Counted from the stretch's first letter, positions 43,601-51,307 are shown. The stretch: DNA of 64,000 bases from Streptomyces cylindrosporus (GCF_022698165.1 NZ_JALDAY010000016.1:1-64000), one strand, 5' to 3'. Numbers and translations are program-made. The notes: generated by a model not told the origin, from the letters alone.

Positions 43601-43926
43601 GCCTCCTGGTCACGGAGATGCCGGAGGCGAGCGCGGCCCGCCAACGCCTCAACGCCGTGGCCTCGACACTGGACGGCTTCGAGCTCTCCCGCATCGACCT
43701 GGAGCAGCGCCGCGAGGGCGACGTCCTGGGCCAGGCCCAGTCGGGGGCACGGACCAGCCTCCGGGTCCTGGCAGTCATCGAGGACGAGGACGTCATCGCG
43801 GAGGCGAGGGAGGAAGCAATGGCCGTGGTGGAGGCGGACCCGGACCTGACGAGCCTGCCCGGCCTGCGAACGGCCCTGGACGCCCTCTTGGACGAGGAGA
43901 GGGAGCAGTACTTGGAAAAGGGCTAG
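40678..43926 (+). CDS. recG: ATP-dependent DNA helicase RecG, intein-containing precursor
   Basis: 1082-aa precursor; removing the 338-aa intein gives a normal-length 744-aa RecG, which reverses stalled forks and branch-migrates Holliday junctions. N-terminal wedge/OB domain: LLHHYPRRYEERG, GSGRLQLVFFGNG. Motif I GEVGSGK is split from its Thr by the intein and resumes TMVALRAMLATVDAGGQAAMLAPTE. Motif II is VVVDEQHRFGVEQR, motif III LLVMTATPIPRT, motif V TDVLVATTVIEVGVNVPNA, motif VI QLHQLRGRVGRG. The start may instead be the ATG at 40699 (MDLVPALQEPL); neither has a good Shine-Dalgarno. Confidence 0.95.
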   Translation: MSVAWCAMDLVPALQEPLQQPLKSVLGPATAKVMAEHLALHTVGDLLHHYPRRYEERGQLTHLADLPMDEHVTVVAMVADARLHTFASAKAPRGKGQRLEVTITDGSGRLQLVFFGNGVHKPHKELLPGTRAMFAGKVSAFNRRLQLAHPAYELLRGDTDETVETWAGALIPIYPATAKLESWKIGKAIQTVLPTAQEAIDPLPEALRSGRGLVTLPEALLKIHRPHTKADIEDARSRLKWDEAFVLQVALARRRHADAQLPAVARKPKPDGLLAAFDDRLPFTLTEGQQKVSKEIFDDLATEHPMHRLLQGEVGSGKAQPLDSLVLTPAGFRRMGDMRVGDEIVVPDGEIALIDGVFPQGERDVWRLVLSDGSSVECDDEHLWIVGTSCGWHRGQTPKVMTTREIRLDTFKANGSSKWYLPAATPVDLGDDCGLPLDPYLFGLLLGDGSFRHNLRLSTVDAEIRDAVEAAVAPDCRLVPVSGSRCDYTIQLTHRAGGVRNPVIQAVRDLGLWGVSSHGKFVPDEFKNTSIKNRLAVLQGLMDTDGTVDKAGLSISFCSASRRLAEDVAWLVRSLGGRARVLPKRAAFNVFVSLPDEYPPFRLGRKAERVGPRPKYNTFRRGVRAVEHVGRKPVQCISVAHPSHAYVTDNFTVTHNTMVALRAMLATVDAGGQAAMLAPTEVLAQQHHRSIVEMMGELAEGGMLGGAEHATKVVLLTGSMGAAARKQALLDLVTGEAGIVIGTHALIEDKVQFHDLGLVVVDEQHRFGVEQRDALRGKGKQPPHLLVMTATPIPRTVAMTVFGDLETSVLDQLPAGRSPIASHVVPAADKPHFLARAWQRVREEVENGHQGYVVCPRIGDDEDDPKKARKSAEDEAEKRPPLAVLEVAEQLTKGPLSGLRVEVLHGRMHPDDKDAVMRRFAAGDTDVLVATTVIEVGVNVPNATAMVIMDADRFGVSQLHQLRGRVGRGSAAGLCLLVTEMPEASAARQRLNAVASTLDGFELSRIDLEQRREGDVLGQAQSGARTSLRVLAVIEDEDVIAEAREEAMAVVEADPDLTSLPGLRTALDALLDEEREQYLEKG
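41632..42645 (+). other. Intein with LAGLIDADG endonuclease in the RecG Walker A motif (class 3-like)
   Basis: 338 aa, inserted between Lys and Thr of GSGK-T, at precursor residues 319-656. Residue 1 is Ala, not Cys or Ser. The C-terminus is THN and the +1 extein residue is Thr. The class 3 signature is complete: Trp66 two after block B His64 (HLW), Cys318 in block F (VQCISVAHPSHAYVTDNF), and Thr336 before His337-Asn338. In this class the block F Cys starts splicing. Two homing-endonuclease motifs are intact: LFGLLLGDGSF (about 42001-42030) and LQGLMDTDGTV (about 42289-42321). Codon choice is less GC-rich at third positions than in the flanking exteins, suggesting later acquisition. Confidence 0.95.
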
Positions 43927-43946
43927 AAGGGAGCCGACCTGCTTTC

Positions 43947-43990
43947 AGGGGCGCGGGGCACTGCGCGAGCAACCACGACGGACCTGCTGC
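43947..43990 (+). repeat. Dispersed Streptomyces repeat, copy 1
   Basis: Starts AGGGGCGCGGGGCACTGCGC, continuing to CACGACGGACCTGC, about 20 nt after the recG stop. It is about 88% identical by eye to the copy within smc at 54314-54357, same orientation. I recall this sequence type as a widespread small dispersed repeat in Streptomyces genomes. Confidence 0.7.
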
Positions 43991-44029
43991 CAAACTGAAT
44001 CCGTAACCACCCTCGAACAAGGACCGAAG

Positions 44030-44617
44030 ATGACCCGCGTGATCGCCGGCGCAGCCGGCGGACGACGCCTAGCCGTCCCACCCGGCAACGGAACCCGCCC
44101 CACCTCCGACCGCGCACGCGAAGGTCTCTTCTCCACCTGGCAGTCCCTCCTCGGCGGCCCGTTGGACGGCGAACGAGTCCTGGACCTCTACGCCGGTTCA
44201 GGAGCCGTGGGCCTGGAGGCCCTCTCCCGCGGCGCCGGCCACGCCCTCCTCGTCGAGGCCGACGCCAGAGCCGCCCGCACCATCCGCGAGAACGTCAAGA
44301 GCATCGGCCTTCCCGGCGCCGAGGTCAGGGCCGGAAAGGCCGAGCAGATCATCCAGACGGGTCCGCCGACAGCCCCGTACGACCTGGTCTTCCTGGACCC
44401 CCCGTACCGTGTGACAGATCACGATCTTCGCGAGATTCTGCTCACACTCCGCACCGAACACTGGCTCGCGCCGGAGGCCCTCGTCACCGTGGAGCGCAGC
44501 ACCAGAGGCGGTGAATTCGGGTGGCCGGAGGGTTTTGAAGCACTCCGGTCCCGCCGTTACGGCGAGGGAACGTTTTGGTACGGTCGCGCCGCCTCTACGT
44601 GCGAAGACGCACGATGA
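44030..44617 (+). CDS. rsmD: 16S rRNA (guanine(966)-N2)-methyltransferase
   Basis: 195-aa RsmD. SAM-binding VLDLYAGSGAVGLEALSRGA (about residues 50-69), catalytic DPPY within DLVFLDPPYRVTDH, N-terminal RVIAGAAGGRRLAVPPG and TRPTSDRAREGLF. It modifies G966 of 16S rRNA. ATG start. It runs into coaD, with a possible 4-nt ATGA overlap if coaD started at 44614. Confidence 0.94.
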   Translation: MTRVIAGAAGGRRLAVPPGNGTRPTSDRAREGLFSTWQSLLGGPLDGERVLDLYAGSGAVGLEALSRGAGHALLVEADARAARTIRENVKSIGLPGAEVRAGKAEQIIQTGPPTAPYDLVFLDPPYRVTDHDLREILLTLRTEHWLAPEALVTVERSTRGGEFGWPEGFEALRSRRYGEGTFWYGRAASTCEDAR

Positions 44618-44643
44618 CCGGACCGGAGAGCGAGGGACCTCAA

Positions 44644-45123
44644 GTGCGCCGTGCCGTCTGTCCCGGGTCGTTCGACCCGATCACCAACGGACACCTCGAC
44701 ATCATTTCCCGCGCCTCCCGTCTGTACGACGAGGTCTATGTCGCGGTCATGATCAACAAGTCCAAGAAGGGCCTGTTCGAGATCGACGAGCGGATCGACC
44801 TGATCCGCGCGGTCACCGCCGAGTACGGCAACGTGAAGGTCGAGGCCTTCCACGGCCTCCTCGTGGACTACTGCAAGCAGCGTGACATCCCCGCCATCGT
44901 CAAGGGCCTGCGCGCGGTCAGCGACTTCGACTACGAGCTGCAGATGGCCCAGATGAACAACGGCCTGTCCGGCGTGGAGACCCTCTTCGTGCCGACCAAC
45001 CCCACCTACAGCTTCCTGTCCTCCTCGCTCGTCAAGGAGGTCGCGACCTGGGGCGGAGACGTCTCCCACCTGGTGCCGCCGCTGGTCCTGCAGGCCCTCA
45101 ACGAGCGTCTGCGCAAGGACTGA
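44644..45123 (+). CDS. coaD: Phosphopantetheine adenylyltransferase
   Basis: 159-aa CoaD making dephospho-CoA, the penultimate CoA step. Nucleotidyltransferase motif CPGSFDPITNGHLDII (TNGH) is at residues 5-20, and NPTYSFLSSSLVKEVA is the second nucleotide-binding motif. GTG at 44644 chosen: AGGGA lies 7 nt upstream and the length (159) is the family norm. The ATG at 44614 would add ten unlikely residues. Cotranscribed with rsmD. Confidence 0.96.
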   Translation: MRRAVCPGSFDPITNGHLDIISRASRLYDEVYVAVMINKSKKGLFEIDERIDLIRAVTAEYGNVKVEAFHGLLVDYCKQRDIPAIVKGLRAVSDFDYELQMAQMNNGLSGVETLFVPTNPTYSFLSSSLVKEVATWGGDVSHLVPPLVLQALNERLRKD

Positions 45124-45198
45124 TGAGGCGCGGGGACCGATGGGGCTACAGTCGTCCCGTCCGTCTCCAACACATCGGTAGAGAGTGGCGAGCACACG

Positions 45199-46266
45199 GT
45201 GGACGTGCAGAAGAAGCTCGACGAGATCGTCGCGGCGGTCTCCAGCGCCCGGTCGATGCCCATGTCCGCGTCGTGCGTGGTCAACCGCGCGGAACTGCTC
45301 GCCATGCTCGAAGAGGTGCGTGAGGCGCTGCCCGGCTCCCTGGCACAGGCCCAGGAGCTGATCGGCGACCGGGAGCAGATGGTCGAGCAGGCCCGCCAGG
45401 AGGCCGACCGGATCATCGGCCAGGCGCACCAGGAGCGCGGCTCGTTGATCTCCGACACCGAGGTCGCCCGCCGCTCCCAGGCCGAGGCCGACCGGATCCT
45501 CGCCGAGGCCCGCCAGGAGGCCGAGGAGGTCCGCGCCGAGGCCGACGACTACGTCGACTCCAAGCTCGCCAACTTCGAGGTCGTCCTCACCAAGACCCTC
45601 GGCTCCGTCGGCCGCGGCCGCGAGAAGCTCCTCGGCACCGGCCCGGGCCTCGACGAGCAGGGTTACGAGGACGAGGACGCCCCCGAGCGCAGCCACGACC
45701 CGGAGACCCTGCGCAAGGACGCCGACGCCTACGTGGACGCCAAGCTGGGCGCCTTCGAGGCGGTCCTGGCCAAGACCCTGGAGGCGGTCGGCCGCGGCCG
45801 GCAGAAGCTGCACGGCCGTATCGCCACCGACGACCTGAGCGCCCTCGCCGACGACCAGACGTCCTTCCAGCACTCCAGCGACGCCGACTACCTGGCCGAC
45901 CTCGCCGCCCTGGCCCAGCAGGACGCCCCGGCGGAGCAGCCGCAGCCCGCCGCTCAGCAGCAGGGCTACGCCGAGCCGGAGCCGGTCTACGGCTACCAGC
46001 AGCAGGCGGACCCGTACGCGGGCCAGTACCAGCAGCAGGGCTACGGCCAGCAGGACGCCTACGGCTACCAGCAGGCCGATCCCTACGCCTACCAGGGCTA
46101 CGACACCGGCCAGCACGCGGTGTACGACCCGAACCAGGCGCACCAGCCCCAGCAGCCCCAGCAGCCCCAGCAGCAGTCGTACGCCCTCGACGAGACCAGC
46201 CTCTTCGACACTGGCATGATCACGCCGGAGCAGCTGAGGGCCTACGAGCAGGGGCGCGGCCAGTAA
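45199..46266 (+). CDS. Coiled-coil protein with Gln/Tyr-rich tail (DivIVA/ATP-synthase-b-like)
   Basis: 355 aa. Residues about 35-115 form a long charged coiled coil (QEADRIIGQAHQERG, EADRILAEARQEAEEVRAEADDYVDSKLANFE) resembling the F-ATPase b subunit or DivIVA. A second copy of the DYVDSKLANFEVVLTKTLGSVGRGR unit recurs as AYVDAKLGAFEAVLAKTLEAVGRGR at about 170-195. The C-terminal 130 residues are low-complexity Gln/Tyr/Pro repeats (YGYQQ, QPQQPQQ). No membrane helix. GTG start at 45199. The gene is conserved between coaD and yceD; a role in cell division or polar assembly is only inferred. Confidence 0.82.
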   Translation: MDVQKKLDEIVAAVSSARSMPMSASCVVNRAELLAMLEEVREALPGSLAQAQELIGDREQMVEQARQEADRIIGQAHQERGSLISDTEVARRSQAEADRILAEARQEAEEVRAEADDYVDSKLANFEVVLTKTLGSVGRGREKLLGTGPGLDEQGYEDEDAPERSHDPETLRKDADAYVDAKLGAFEAVLAKTLEAVGRGRQKLHGRIATDDLSALADDQTSFQHSSDADYLADLAALAQQDAPAEQPQPAAQQQGYAEPEPVYGYQQQADPYAGQYQQQGYGQQDAYGYQQADPYAYQGYDTGQHAVYDPNQAHQPQQPQQPQQQSYALDETSLFDTGMITPEQLRAYEQGRGQ

Positions 46267-46278
46267 GGGACCACCGGA

Positions 46279-46308
46279 TTGGGCCGTGAGCGAAAGGTCC
46301 AGTATCCT
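46279..46308 (+). promoter_or_regulatory. Candidate promoter of yceD-rpmF-rnc
   Basis: TTGGGC (46279-46284), 18-nt spacer, TATCCT (46303-46308), 91 nt upstream of yceD. Confidence 0.4.
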
Positions 46309-46398
46309 GGCTCTTCGGTCGCGTGTACGTCCGCGATCAGCGCTGCCCCGGAACACCATAGGGTGGCGTCCCTCTGAGCTCAGAAGAACGAAAGCAGG

Positions 46399-47049
46399 AT
46401 GGCTCCCAACGCTCGCCTCGATCACCGCAACCCCCTCGTGTTCGACACGCACGAGCTGGGTCGGCGTCCCGGTGCGCTGCAGCGGCTGTCCCGCACGATC
46501 GACGCTCCCAAGGACTTCGGTGTCCAGGGAGTCGTCGGAGTACCGGAAGGTGCTCCGGTGGAGCTCGAACTCCGCCTCGAGTCGGTCATGGAAGGGGTGC
46601 TTGTCACAGGCACCGCCCGTGCACAGGCCGAGGGGGAGTGCGTAAGGTGTCTGGAGCCGCTTCAGCTGGACGTCGAAGCGGAATTCCAGGAGATGTTCTC
46701 GTACCCTGACGCCGACGATCGGGGCCGCCCCAAGGCGGAACCGACCGACGACGCCGAGGAAGACGAGGACAGGCTCTTCATCGAGGACGGCCTGTTCGAC
46801 CTCGAACCCGTGCTGCGTGATGCGGTGGTGCTCGCACTGCCGATGCAGCCGGTGTGCCAGGACGACTGCCCCGGCCTGTGCTCCGAGTGCGGAGCCCGGC
46901 TGGCGGACGACCCGGACCACCACCACGACGCCGTCGACATCCGTTGGGCGGCACTGCAGGGACTCGCCGGTTCACTCGGAGACGGCGAGAAGGACGAGAT
47001 GAGCGGCGCTGACGCGGAAGCGGGCGTCGACGAGAAGCAGGAGAAGTAG
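46399..47049 (+). CDS. DUF177/YceD-family protein
   Basis: 216-aa YceD (DUF177) protein, linked to 23S rRNA accumulation and always next to rpmF. Typical features: two zinc-type Cys pairs, ECVRCLEPL and CQDDCPGLCSECG, and the segment FIEDGLFDLEPVLRDAVVLALPMQPVC. The C-terminus is a charged tail. ATG start at 46399. rpmF begins 3 nt after the stop. Confidence 0.9.
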   Translation: MAPNARLDHRNPLVFDTHELGRRPGALQRLSRTIDAPKDFGVQGVVGVPEGAPVELELRLESVMEGVLVTGTARAQAEGECVRCLEPLQLDVEAEFQEMFSYPDADDRGRPKAEPTDDAEEDEDRLFIEDGLFDLEPVLRDAVVLALPMQPVCQDDCPGLCSECGARLADDPDHHHDAVDIRWAALQGLAGSLGDGEKDEMSGADAEAGVDEKQEK

Positions 47050-47051
47050 CC

Positions 47052-47225
47052 GTGGCTGTTCCGAAGCGGAAGATGTCGCGCAGCAACACGCGCCACCGCC
47101 GGTCGCAGTGGAAGGCTGCGGTCCCCACCCTGGTTGCGTGCGAGCGCTGCCACGAGCCCAAGCAGCAGCACATCGCGTGCCCGTCTTGCGGCACCTACAA
47201 CAAGCGCCAGGTCCTCGAGGTCTGA
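47052..47225 (+). CDS. rpmF: 50S ribosomal protein L32
   Basis: 57-aa L32. MAVPKRKMSRSNTRHRRSQWK is the invariant start. Zinc-ribbon cysteines are CERC and CPSC (C+ form). GTG start at 47052, 2 nt after the yceD stop. The usual yceD-rpmF-rnc order supports a ribosome-maturation operon. Confidence 0.97.
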   Translation: MAVPKRKMSRSNTRHRRSQWKAAVPTLVACERCHEPKQQHIACPSCGTYNKRQVLEV

Positions 47226-47244
47226 GCGGCTGGTGAGAGGCACC

Positions 47245-48084
47245 GTGTCCACTGCCAAGAAGGCGGAAGACGCCAAGGCGGACCCATCCGCCCGGAAAAA
47301 GTCGGACAACACGGCCTCGTCCCACACGCTTCTGGAAGGGCGGCTCGGGTACAAGCTCGAGTCCGCCCTTCTGGTGCGTGCGCTGACCCACCGTTCGTAC
47401 GCGTACGAGAACGGCGGTCTGCCGACCAACGAGCGGCTGGAGTTCCTCGGGGACTCCGTGCTCGGCCTGGTCGTCACGGACACGCTGTACCGCACCCACC
47501 CCGACCTGCCCGAAGGCCAGCTGGCCAAGCTGCGGGCCGCGGTGGTCAACTCGCGTGCGCTGGCGGAGGTCGGTCGTGGTCTCGACCTGGGCTCCTTCAT
47601 CCGGCTCGGCCGTGGTGAAGAGGGCACGGGCGGCCGGGACAAGGCGTCCATCCTCGCCGACACCCTGGAAGCGGTGATCGGCGCGGTCTATCTCGATCAG
47701 GGCCTCGACGCGGCCTCCGAACTGGTGCACCGCCTGTTCGACCCGCTCATCGAGAAGTCCTCGAACCTCGGAGCCGGCCTGGACTGGAAGACCAGCCTCC
47801 AGGAGCTCACCGCGACGGAGTCCCTCGGCGTGCCCGAGTACCTCGTCACGGAGACCGGCCCCGACCACGAGAAGACCTTCACTGCTGCCGCCCGCGTCGG
47901 AGGCGTCTCGTACGGCACCGGCACCGGCCGCAGCAAGAAGGAGGCGGAGCAGCAGGCCGCCGAGTCCGCCTGGCGGTCCATCCGGGCCGCGGCGGACGAG
48001 CGGGCCGAGAAGGCCGCAGCCGAGAAGGCGGCGGCCGAACAGGCCGCCGAGCACGGCGAAGGCCCCGCCTCCGTCTCTGCCTGA
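47245..48084 (+). CDS. rnc: Ribonuclease III (AbsB)
   Basis: 279-aa RNase III cleaving double-stranded RNA; in S. coelicolor the gene is absB and affects antibiotic production globally. Signature NERLEFLGDSVLGLVVTDTLY is at about residues 63-83, and the second acidic site is in DKASILADTLEAVIGAVYLDQG. A double-stranded RNA-binding domain follows (DWKTSLQELTATESLGVPEYLV to GTGRSKKEAEQQAAESAW). An Ala/Glu-rich tail ends the protein. GTG at 47245 chosen with GAGAGG 4 nt upstream; GTG at 47233 is possible. Confidence 0.95.
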   Translation: MSTAKKAEDAKADPSARKKSDNTASSHTLLEGRLGYKLESALLVRALTHRSYAYENGGLPTNERLEFLGDSVLGLVVTDTLYRTHPDLPEGQLAKLRAAVVNSRALAEVGRGLDLGSFIRLGRGEEGTGGRDKASILADTLEAVIGAVYLDQGLDAASELVHRLFDPLIEKSSNLGAGLDWKTSLQELTATESLGVPEYLVTETGPDHEKTFTAAARVGGVSYGTGTGRSKKEAEQQAAESAWRSIRAAADERAEKAAAEKAAAEQAAEHGEGPASVSA

Positions 48085-48200
48085 CGGTTTCTCCGCCGTA
48101 CGGCGGAGTCGCCGTCCCGAGAGAACAGCGCACCCGAGCGCCCGTCCCGCCATGGGGCGGGCGCTCGGTTCATCAACAGTGGTTCGGTACGGGGGTCGTG

Positions 48201-49061
48201 ATGCCCGAGTTGCCCGAGGTCGAGGTCGTCAGGCGTGGCCTGGAACGGTGGGTCGCCCACCGTGTCGTCGCCGACGCCGAGGTGCTGCACCCGCGTGCCG
48301 TGCGCCGCCACATCGCGGGCGCCGACGACTTCGCGCACCGCCTCAAGGGACACCGCGTCGGCGTGCCCAGCCGTCGTGGCAAGTACCTGTGGCTGCCCCT
48401 GGAGGACACCCACCAGTCGGTCCTGGCGCACCTCGGCATGAGCGGCCAGCTGCTCGTCCAGCCGAACACGGCGCCCGACGAGAAGCACCTGCGCATCCGC
48501 GTCCGCTTCGCCGACGACCTCGCCACCGAACTCCGCTTCGTCGACCAACGCACCTTCGGCGGACTGTCGTTGCACGACAACACCCCCGAGGGCCTGCCCG
48601 ACGTCATCGCGCACATCGCCCGCGACCCCCTCGACCCGCTGTTCGACGACGAGGCCTTCCACCAGGCCCTGCGCCGCAAGCGCACGACCATCAAACGGGC
48701 CCTGCTGGACCAGTCGTTGATCAGCGGCGTCGGCAACATCTACGCGGACGAGGCCCTTTGGCGCGCCCGCGTCCACTACGAGCGCCCCACGGCCGGCTTC
48801 ACCCGCCCGCGCACGGCCGAACTCCTGGGCCACGTAAGGGATGTGATGAACGCCGCGCTGGCCGTCGGCGGCACCAGCTTCGACAGCCTGTACGTCAACG
48901 TGAACGGCGAGTCGGGGTACTTCGACCGGTCACTGGACGCGTACGGCCGCGAGGGGCTGCCGTGCAAGCGGTGCGGTACGCCGATGCGCCGGCGTCCCTG
49001 GATGAACCGCTCCAGCTACTTCTGCCCGAAGTGTCAGAGGGCGCCGCGCGTCCCGTCGTAA
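48201..49061 (+). CDS. mutM: Formamidopyrimidine-DNA glycosylase
   Basis: 286-aa Fpg/MutM removing 8-oxoguanine. The mature N-terminus must be Pro2 (the Schiff-base nucleophile), which fixes the start at the ATG 48201 (MPELPEVEVVRRGL) rather than the in-frame GTG one codon earlier. Other motifs: helix-two-turn-helix RALLDQSLISGVGNIYADEALW and the C-terminal zinc finger CKRCGTPMRRRPW-NRSSYFCPKC. Preceded by GGGGG. The last 28 nt overlap the convergent HxlR gene. Confidence 0.96.
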   Translation: MPELPEVEVVRRGLERWVAHRVVADAEVLHPRAVRRHIAGADDFAHRLKGHRVGVPSRRGKYLWLPLEDTHQSVLAHLGMSGQLLVQPNTAPDEKHLRIRVRFADDLATELRFVDQRTFGGLSLHDNTPEGLPDVIAHIARDPLDPLFDDEAFHQALRRKRTTIKRALLDQSLISGVGNIYADEALWRARVHYERPTAGFTRPRTAELLGHVRDVMNAALAVGGTSFDSLYVNVNGESGYFDRSLDAYGREGLPCKRCGTPMRRRPWMNRSSYFCPKCQRAPRVPS

Positions 49062-49435
49062 CGCTCCCGGGCGGCGAGGACGTCGTCCATGCGGCCCTCC
49101 AGCAGGTGGATGAGTCCGAGCAGCCGCTCGGCGACCTCATGCCCGAGCGGGGTCAGTTCGTAGTCCACGCGGGGCGGGTTGGTCGGCTGGGCCTCGCGGT
49201 GCACCAGGCCGTCGCGCTCCAGCGCGTGCAGCGTCTGGGACAGCATCTTCTCGCTCACGCCGTCGACGCGGCGGCGCAGCTCGTTGAAGCGCAGCGAGCC
49301 CTCGTGCAGGGCGCCGAGCGTCAGCGCGCCCCAGCGTCCCGTGACGTGCTCCAGGGTGCCGCGCGAGGGACAGGCCTTGGCGAACACGTTGTACGGGAGG
49401 TCCTGCACCTCGGGGCGCTCCTGCGTGATGTCCAT
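49034..49435 (-). CDS. HxlR-family regulator (QorR/YodB-like redox sensor)
   Basis: 133-aa HxlR-type winged helix: GRWGALTLGALHEGSLRFNELRRRV, VSEKMLSQTLHALERDGLVHRE, NPPRVDYELTPLGHEV. A single Cys (Cys22, in AKACPSRG) sits at the N-terminal position used as redox or quinone sensor in YodB/QorR. Divergent from the flavodoxin-fold gene at 49544, with a 7-7-7 palindrome between them, so it probably represses that gene and itself until oxidised or alkylated. ATG at 49435. Confidence 0.9.
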   Translation of the reverse strand: MDITQERPEVQDLPYNVFAKACPSRGTLEHVTGRWGALTLGALHEGSLRFNELRRRVDGVSEKMLSQTLHALERDGLVHREAQPTNPPRVDYELTPLGHEVAERLLGLIHLLEGRMDDVLAARERYDGTRGAL

Positions 49436-49474
49436 ACCACAAGCGTACTCGAAGGCAGCGCTAACCGATAGGTT

Positions 49475-49495
49475 GCACTAATCATAAGTTAGTGC
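49475..49495. promoter_or_regulatory. Candidate HxlR operator
   Basis: Perfect inverted repeat GCACTAA-7 nt-TTAGTGC (49475-49481, 49489-49495), directly next to a smaller AACC-GATA-GGTT repeat (49463-49474). It lies between the divergent starts, 49 nt before the quinone-reductase gene. Confidence 0.7.
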
Positions 49496-49543
49496 TTTCC
49501 TTTTCTCATTGTCAGCGACCTGCTCATTCCAGGAGTACCCATC

Positions 49544-50125
49544 GTGACCACCCCTGTTGTCTCCATCGCCTACCACTCCGGCTACGGCCACACCGCCGTC
49601 CTCGCGGAGGCCGTCCGGAACGGCGCCGCCGAGGCGGGTGCCGAGGTGCATCTGATCAAGGTCGACGAGATCACCGAGGACCAGTGGGCACTGCTGGACC
49701 GCTCCGACGCCGTGGTCTTCGGCTCGCCGACCTACATGGGCACCGCCTCCGGCGCCTTCCACGTCTTCGCCGAGGCGTCCTCGAAGCGCTGGTTCGGCCA
49801 GGACTGGAAGGACAAGCTGGCCGCCGGCTTCACCAATTCCGGCTCCAAGAGCGGCGACAAGCTGCACACCCTGCAGTTCTTCCAGATCCTCGCCGCGCAG
49901 CACGGCATGCACTGGGTCAACCTCGGCCTGCACCCCGGCTGGAACAACAGCGAGGGCTCCGAGCACGACCTCAACCGCCTCGGCGTCTTCGCCGGCGCGG
50001 CCGCCCAGACCAACGTCGACGAGGGCCCGGACGCCGTGCACAAGGCGGACATCAAGACGGCGGAGCACCTCGGCCGCCGGGTGACTCGGACGGCGCGGGT
50101 GTTCCTGCAGGGCCGCGCCGCCTGA
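49544..50125 (+). CDS. Flavodoxin-fold NAD(P)H:quinone oxidoreductase (WrbA-like)
   Basis: 193-aa flavodoxin-like protein. FMN phosphate loop YHSGYGHTAVLAEAV is at residues 9-23, second FMN loop GSPTYMGTASGAFHVF at about 64-79, then WKDKLAAGFTNSGSKSGDK. Two-electron quinone reduction is the usual role. GTG start with AGGAG 9-10 nt upstream. Its divergent HxlR partner suggests quinone- or thiol-stress induction. Confidence 0.88.
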   Translation: MTTPVVSIAYHSGYGHTAVLAEAVRNGAAEAGAEVHLIKVDEITEDQWALLDRSDAVVFGSPTYMGTASGAFHVFAEASSKRWFGQDWKDKLAAGFTNSGSKSGDKLHTLQFFQILAAQHGMHWVNLGLHPGWNNSEGSEHDLNRLGVFAGAAAQTNVDEGPDAVHKADIKTAEHLGRRVTRTARVFLQGRAA

Positions 50126-50173
50126 CCGTCGCAACGGGGACCGTCCTGCCCGAGGCCCGGGACCGGTACGGGA

Positions 50174-51307
50174 CTAGTAGCCGAAGTCCTGCGTCCACCA
50201 AGGGCCGCCCGTGCCGAAGTGCACGCCGACGCCGAGGGTCTTGAAGTCGCAGTTCAGGATGTTCGCGCGGTGGCCCTCGCTGTTCATCCAGGCCTCCATC
50301 ACCGCGGCCGCGGTGGCCTGGCCCCGGGCGATGTTCTCGCCGCCCAGGTTGGTGATGCCGAGCTTCGCCGCCCGGTCCCACGGGGTCGCCCCGCTGGGGT
50401 CGGTGTGGTCGAAGAAGCCGTCCGCGGCCATCGCGTCGCTGAACTGCTCCGCGAGGTCCGACAGCGCGCTGTTGGCGGCGACCGGGCTGCACCCGACCTT
50501 GGCCCGCTCCTCGTTCACCAGCTTGAGCACCTCCGCCTCGGCGGCGGCCTCCACGGAGACCGTCACCGGGGCGGTGGTCTCCTTCGGCGGCTTGGTCTCC
50601 TTCTGGGAGGGCGTCGTCTTCGGCTTCTTGCTGGGTGTCGCCTTCGGCTTCTTCGTCGGCGCCTCGGTCGTCGGCGCGGCCGACGCGGACACGCTCGGCG
50701 AGGGCGAGGCCGTACGGTCCGAGTCGCGGCTCGTGGAGGAGCCCTGGTCGCGGCCGTCGACGCTGCCGGAGGTGCCGCCCTGCTCGGCCGCCGAGTTGGT
50801 CGGCGTGCTCGCGGCCCGCACCTTGTCGTTGCCGCCACCGCCGAGCTTGTAGTTCTCCAGGCCCGGGACCGCGCCCGTGGCGACCGCGACCGTGCCGATG
50901 GCGACCGCCGCCGAGACCCCGAGCAGCCCGGTCTTCACCGGCGTGACGACCTTCTTCTTACGGCGGCGCGAACCACCGCGCCGGCCCTTGTCGGAAGAGA
51001 GCCCGTGCTCCGGGAAGACGGTCGCGTAGTCGTCCTCCGTGGCGAACAGGTACGCGGCACTGCGCGCCGAGGCCCGCTCGTGCTCCGCGGACGTCCGCGT
51101 GAGCTCGTCGGTGTTCAGGTACGGAGCGGTGCCCAGGGTGCTGTTCCCGCCGCCGGCGAACGCCTCCGGCGGGTCGTAGCTGTAGTCGTAGCTGGGCGAG
51201 TGGTACCGGGGGTCGTAGCCGCTCGTGTACGAGCCGTCCGTTCCTGTGACCCCCGTGGCGCGGCCCGTGGCGGCGCGGCCGGCGGCGGAGCGTCGGTGGC
51301 GTCCCAT
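50174..51307 (-). CDS. Membrane-anchored CAP-domain (SCP/PR1) protein
   Basis: 377 aa from ATG 51307 (MGRHRRSAAGRAATG). It has a cytosolic N-terminus of about 120 residues with Tyr/Ser/Pro stretches and a basic patch RRGGSRRRKKK, then a single membrane segment VKTGLLGVSAAVAIGTVAVATGAV (type II anchor). A Ser/Thr/Pro/Lys-rich wall-spanning linker (TKKPKATPSKKPKTTPS) follows. The C-terminal CAP domain is VLKLVNEERAKVGCSPV, FFDHTDPSGATPWDRA, LGGENIARGQ, WMNSEGHRANILN and GVGVHFG. Bacterial CAP proteins are extracellular and of unclear activity. GAGGAAGG precedes the start; 22 upstream in-frame codons were not used. Confidence 0.88.
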   Translation of the reverse strand: MGRHRRSAAGRAATGRATGVTGTDGSYTSGYDPRYHSPSYDYSYDPPEAFAGGGNSTLGTAPYLNTDELTRTSAEHERASARSAAYLFATEDDYATVFPEHGLSSDKGRRGGSRRRKKKVVTPVKTGLLGVSAAVAIGTVAVATGAVPGLENYKLGGGGNDKVRAASTPTNSAAEQGGTSGSVDGRDQGSSTSRDSDRTASPSPSVSASAAPTTEAPTKKPKATPSKKPKTTPSQKETKPPKETTAPVTVSVEAAAEAEVLKLVNEERAKVGCSPVAANSALSDLAEQFSDAMAADGFFDHTDPSGATPWDRAAKLGITNLGGENIARGQATAAAVMEAWMNSEGHRANILNCDFKTLGVGVHFGTGGPWWTQDFGY

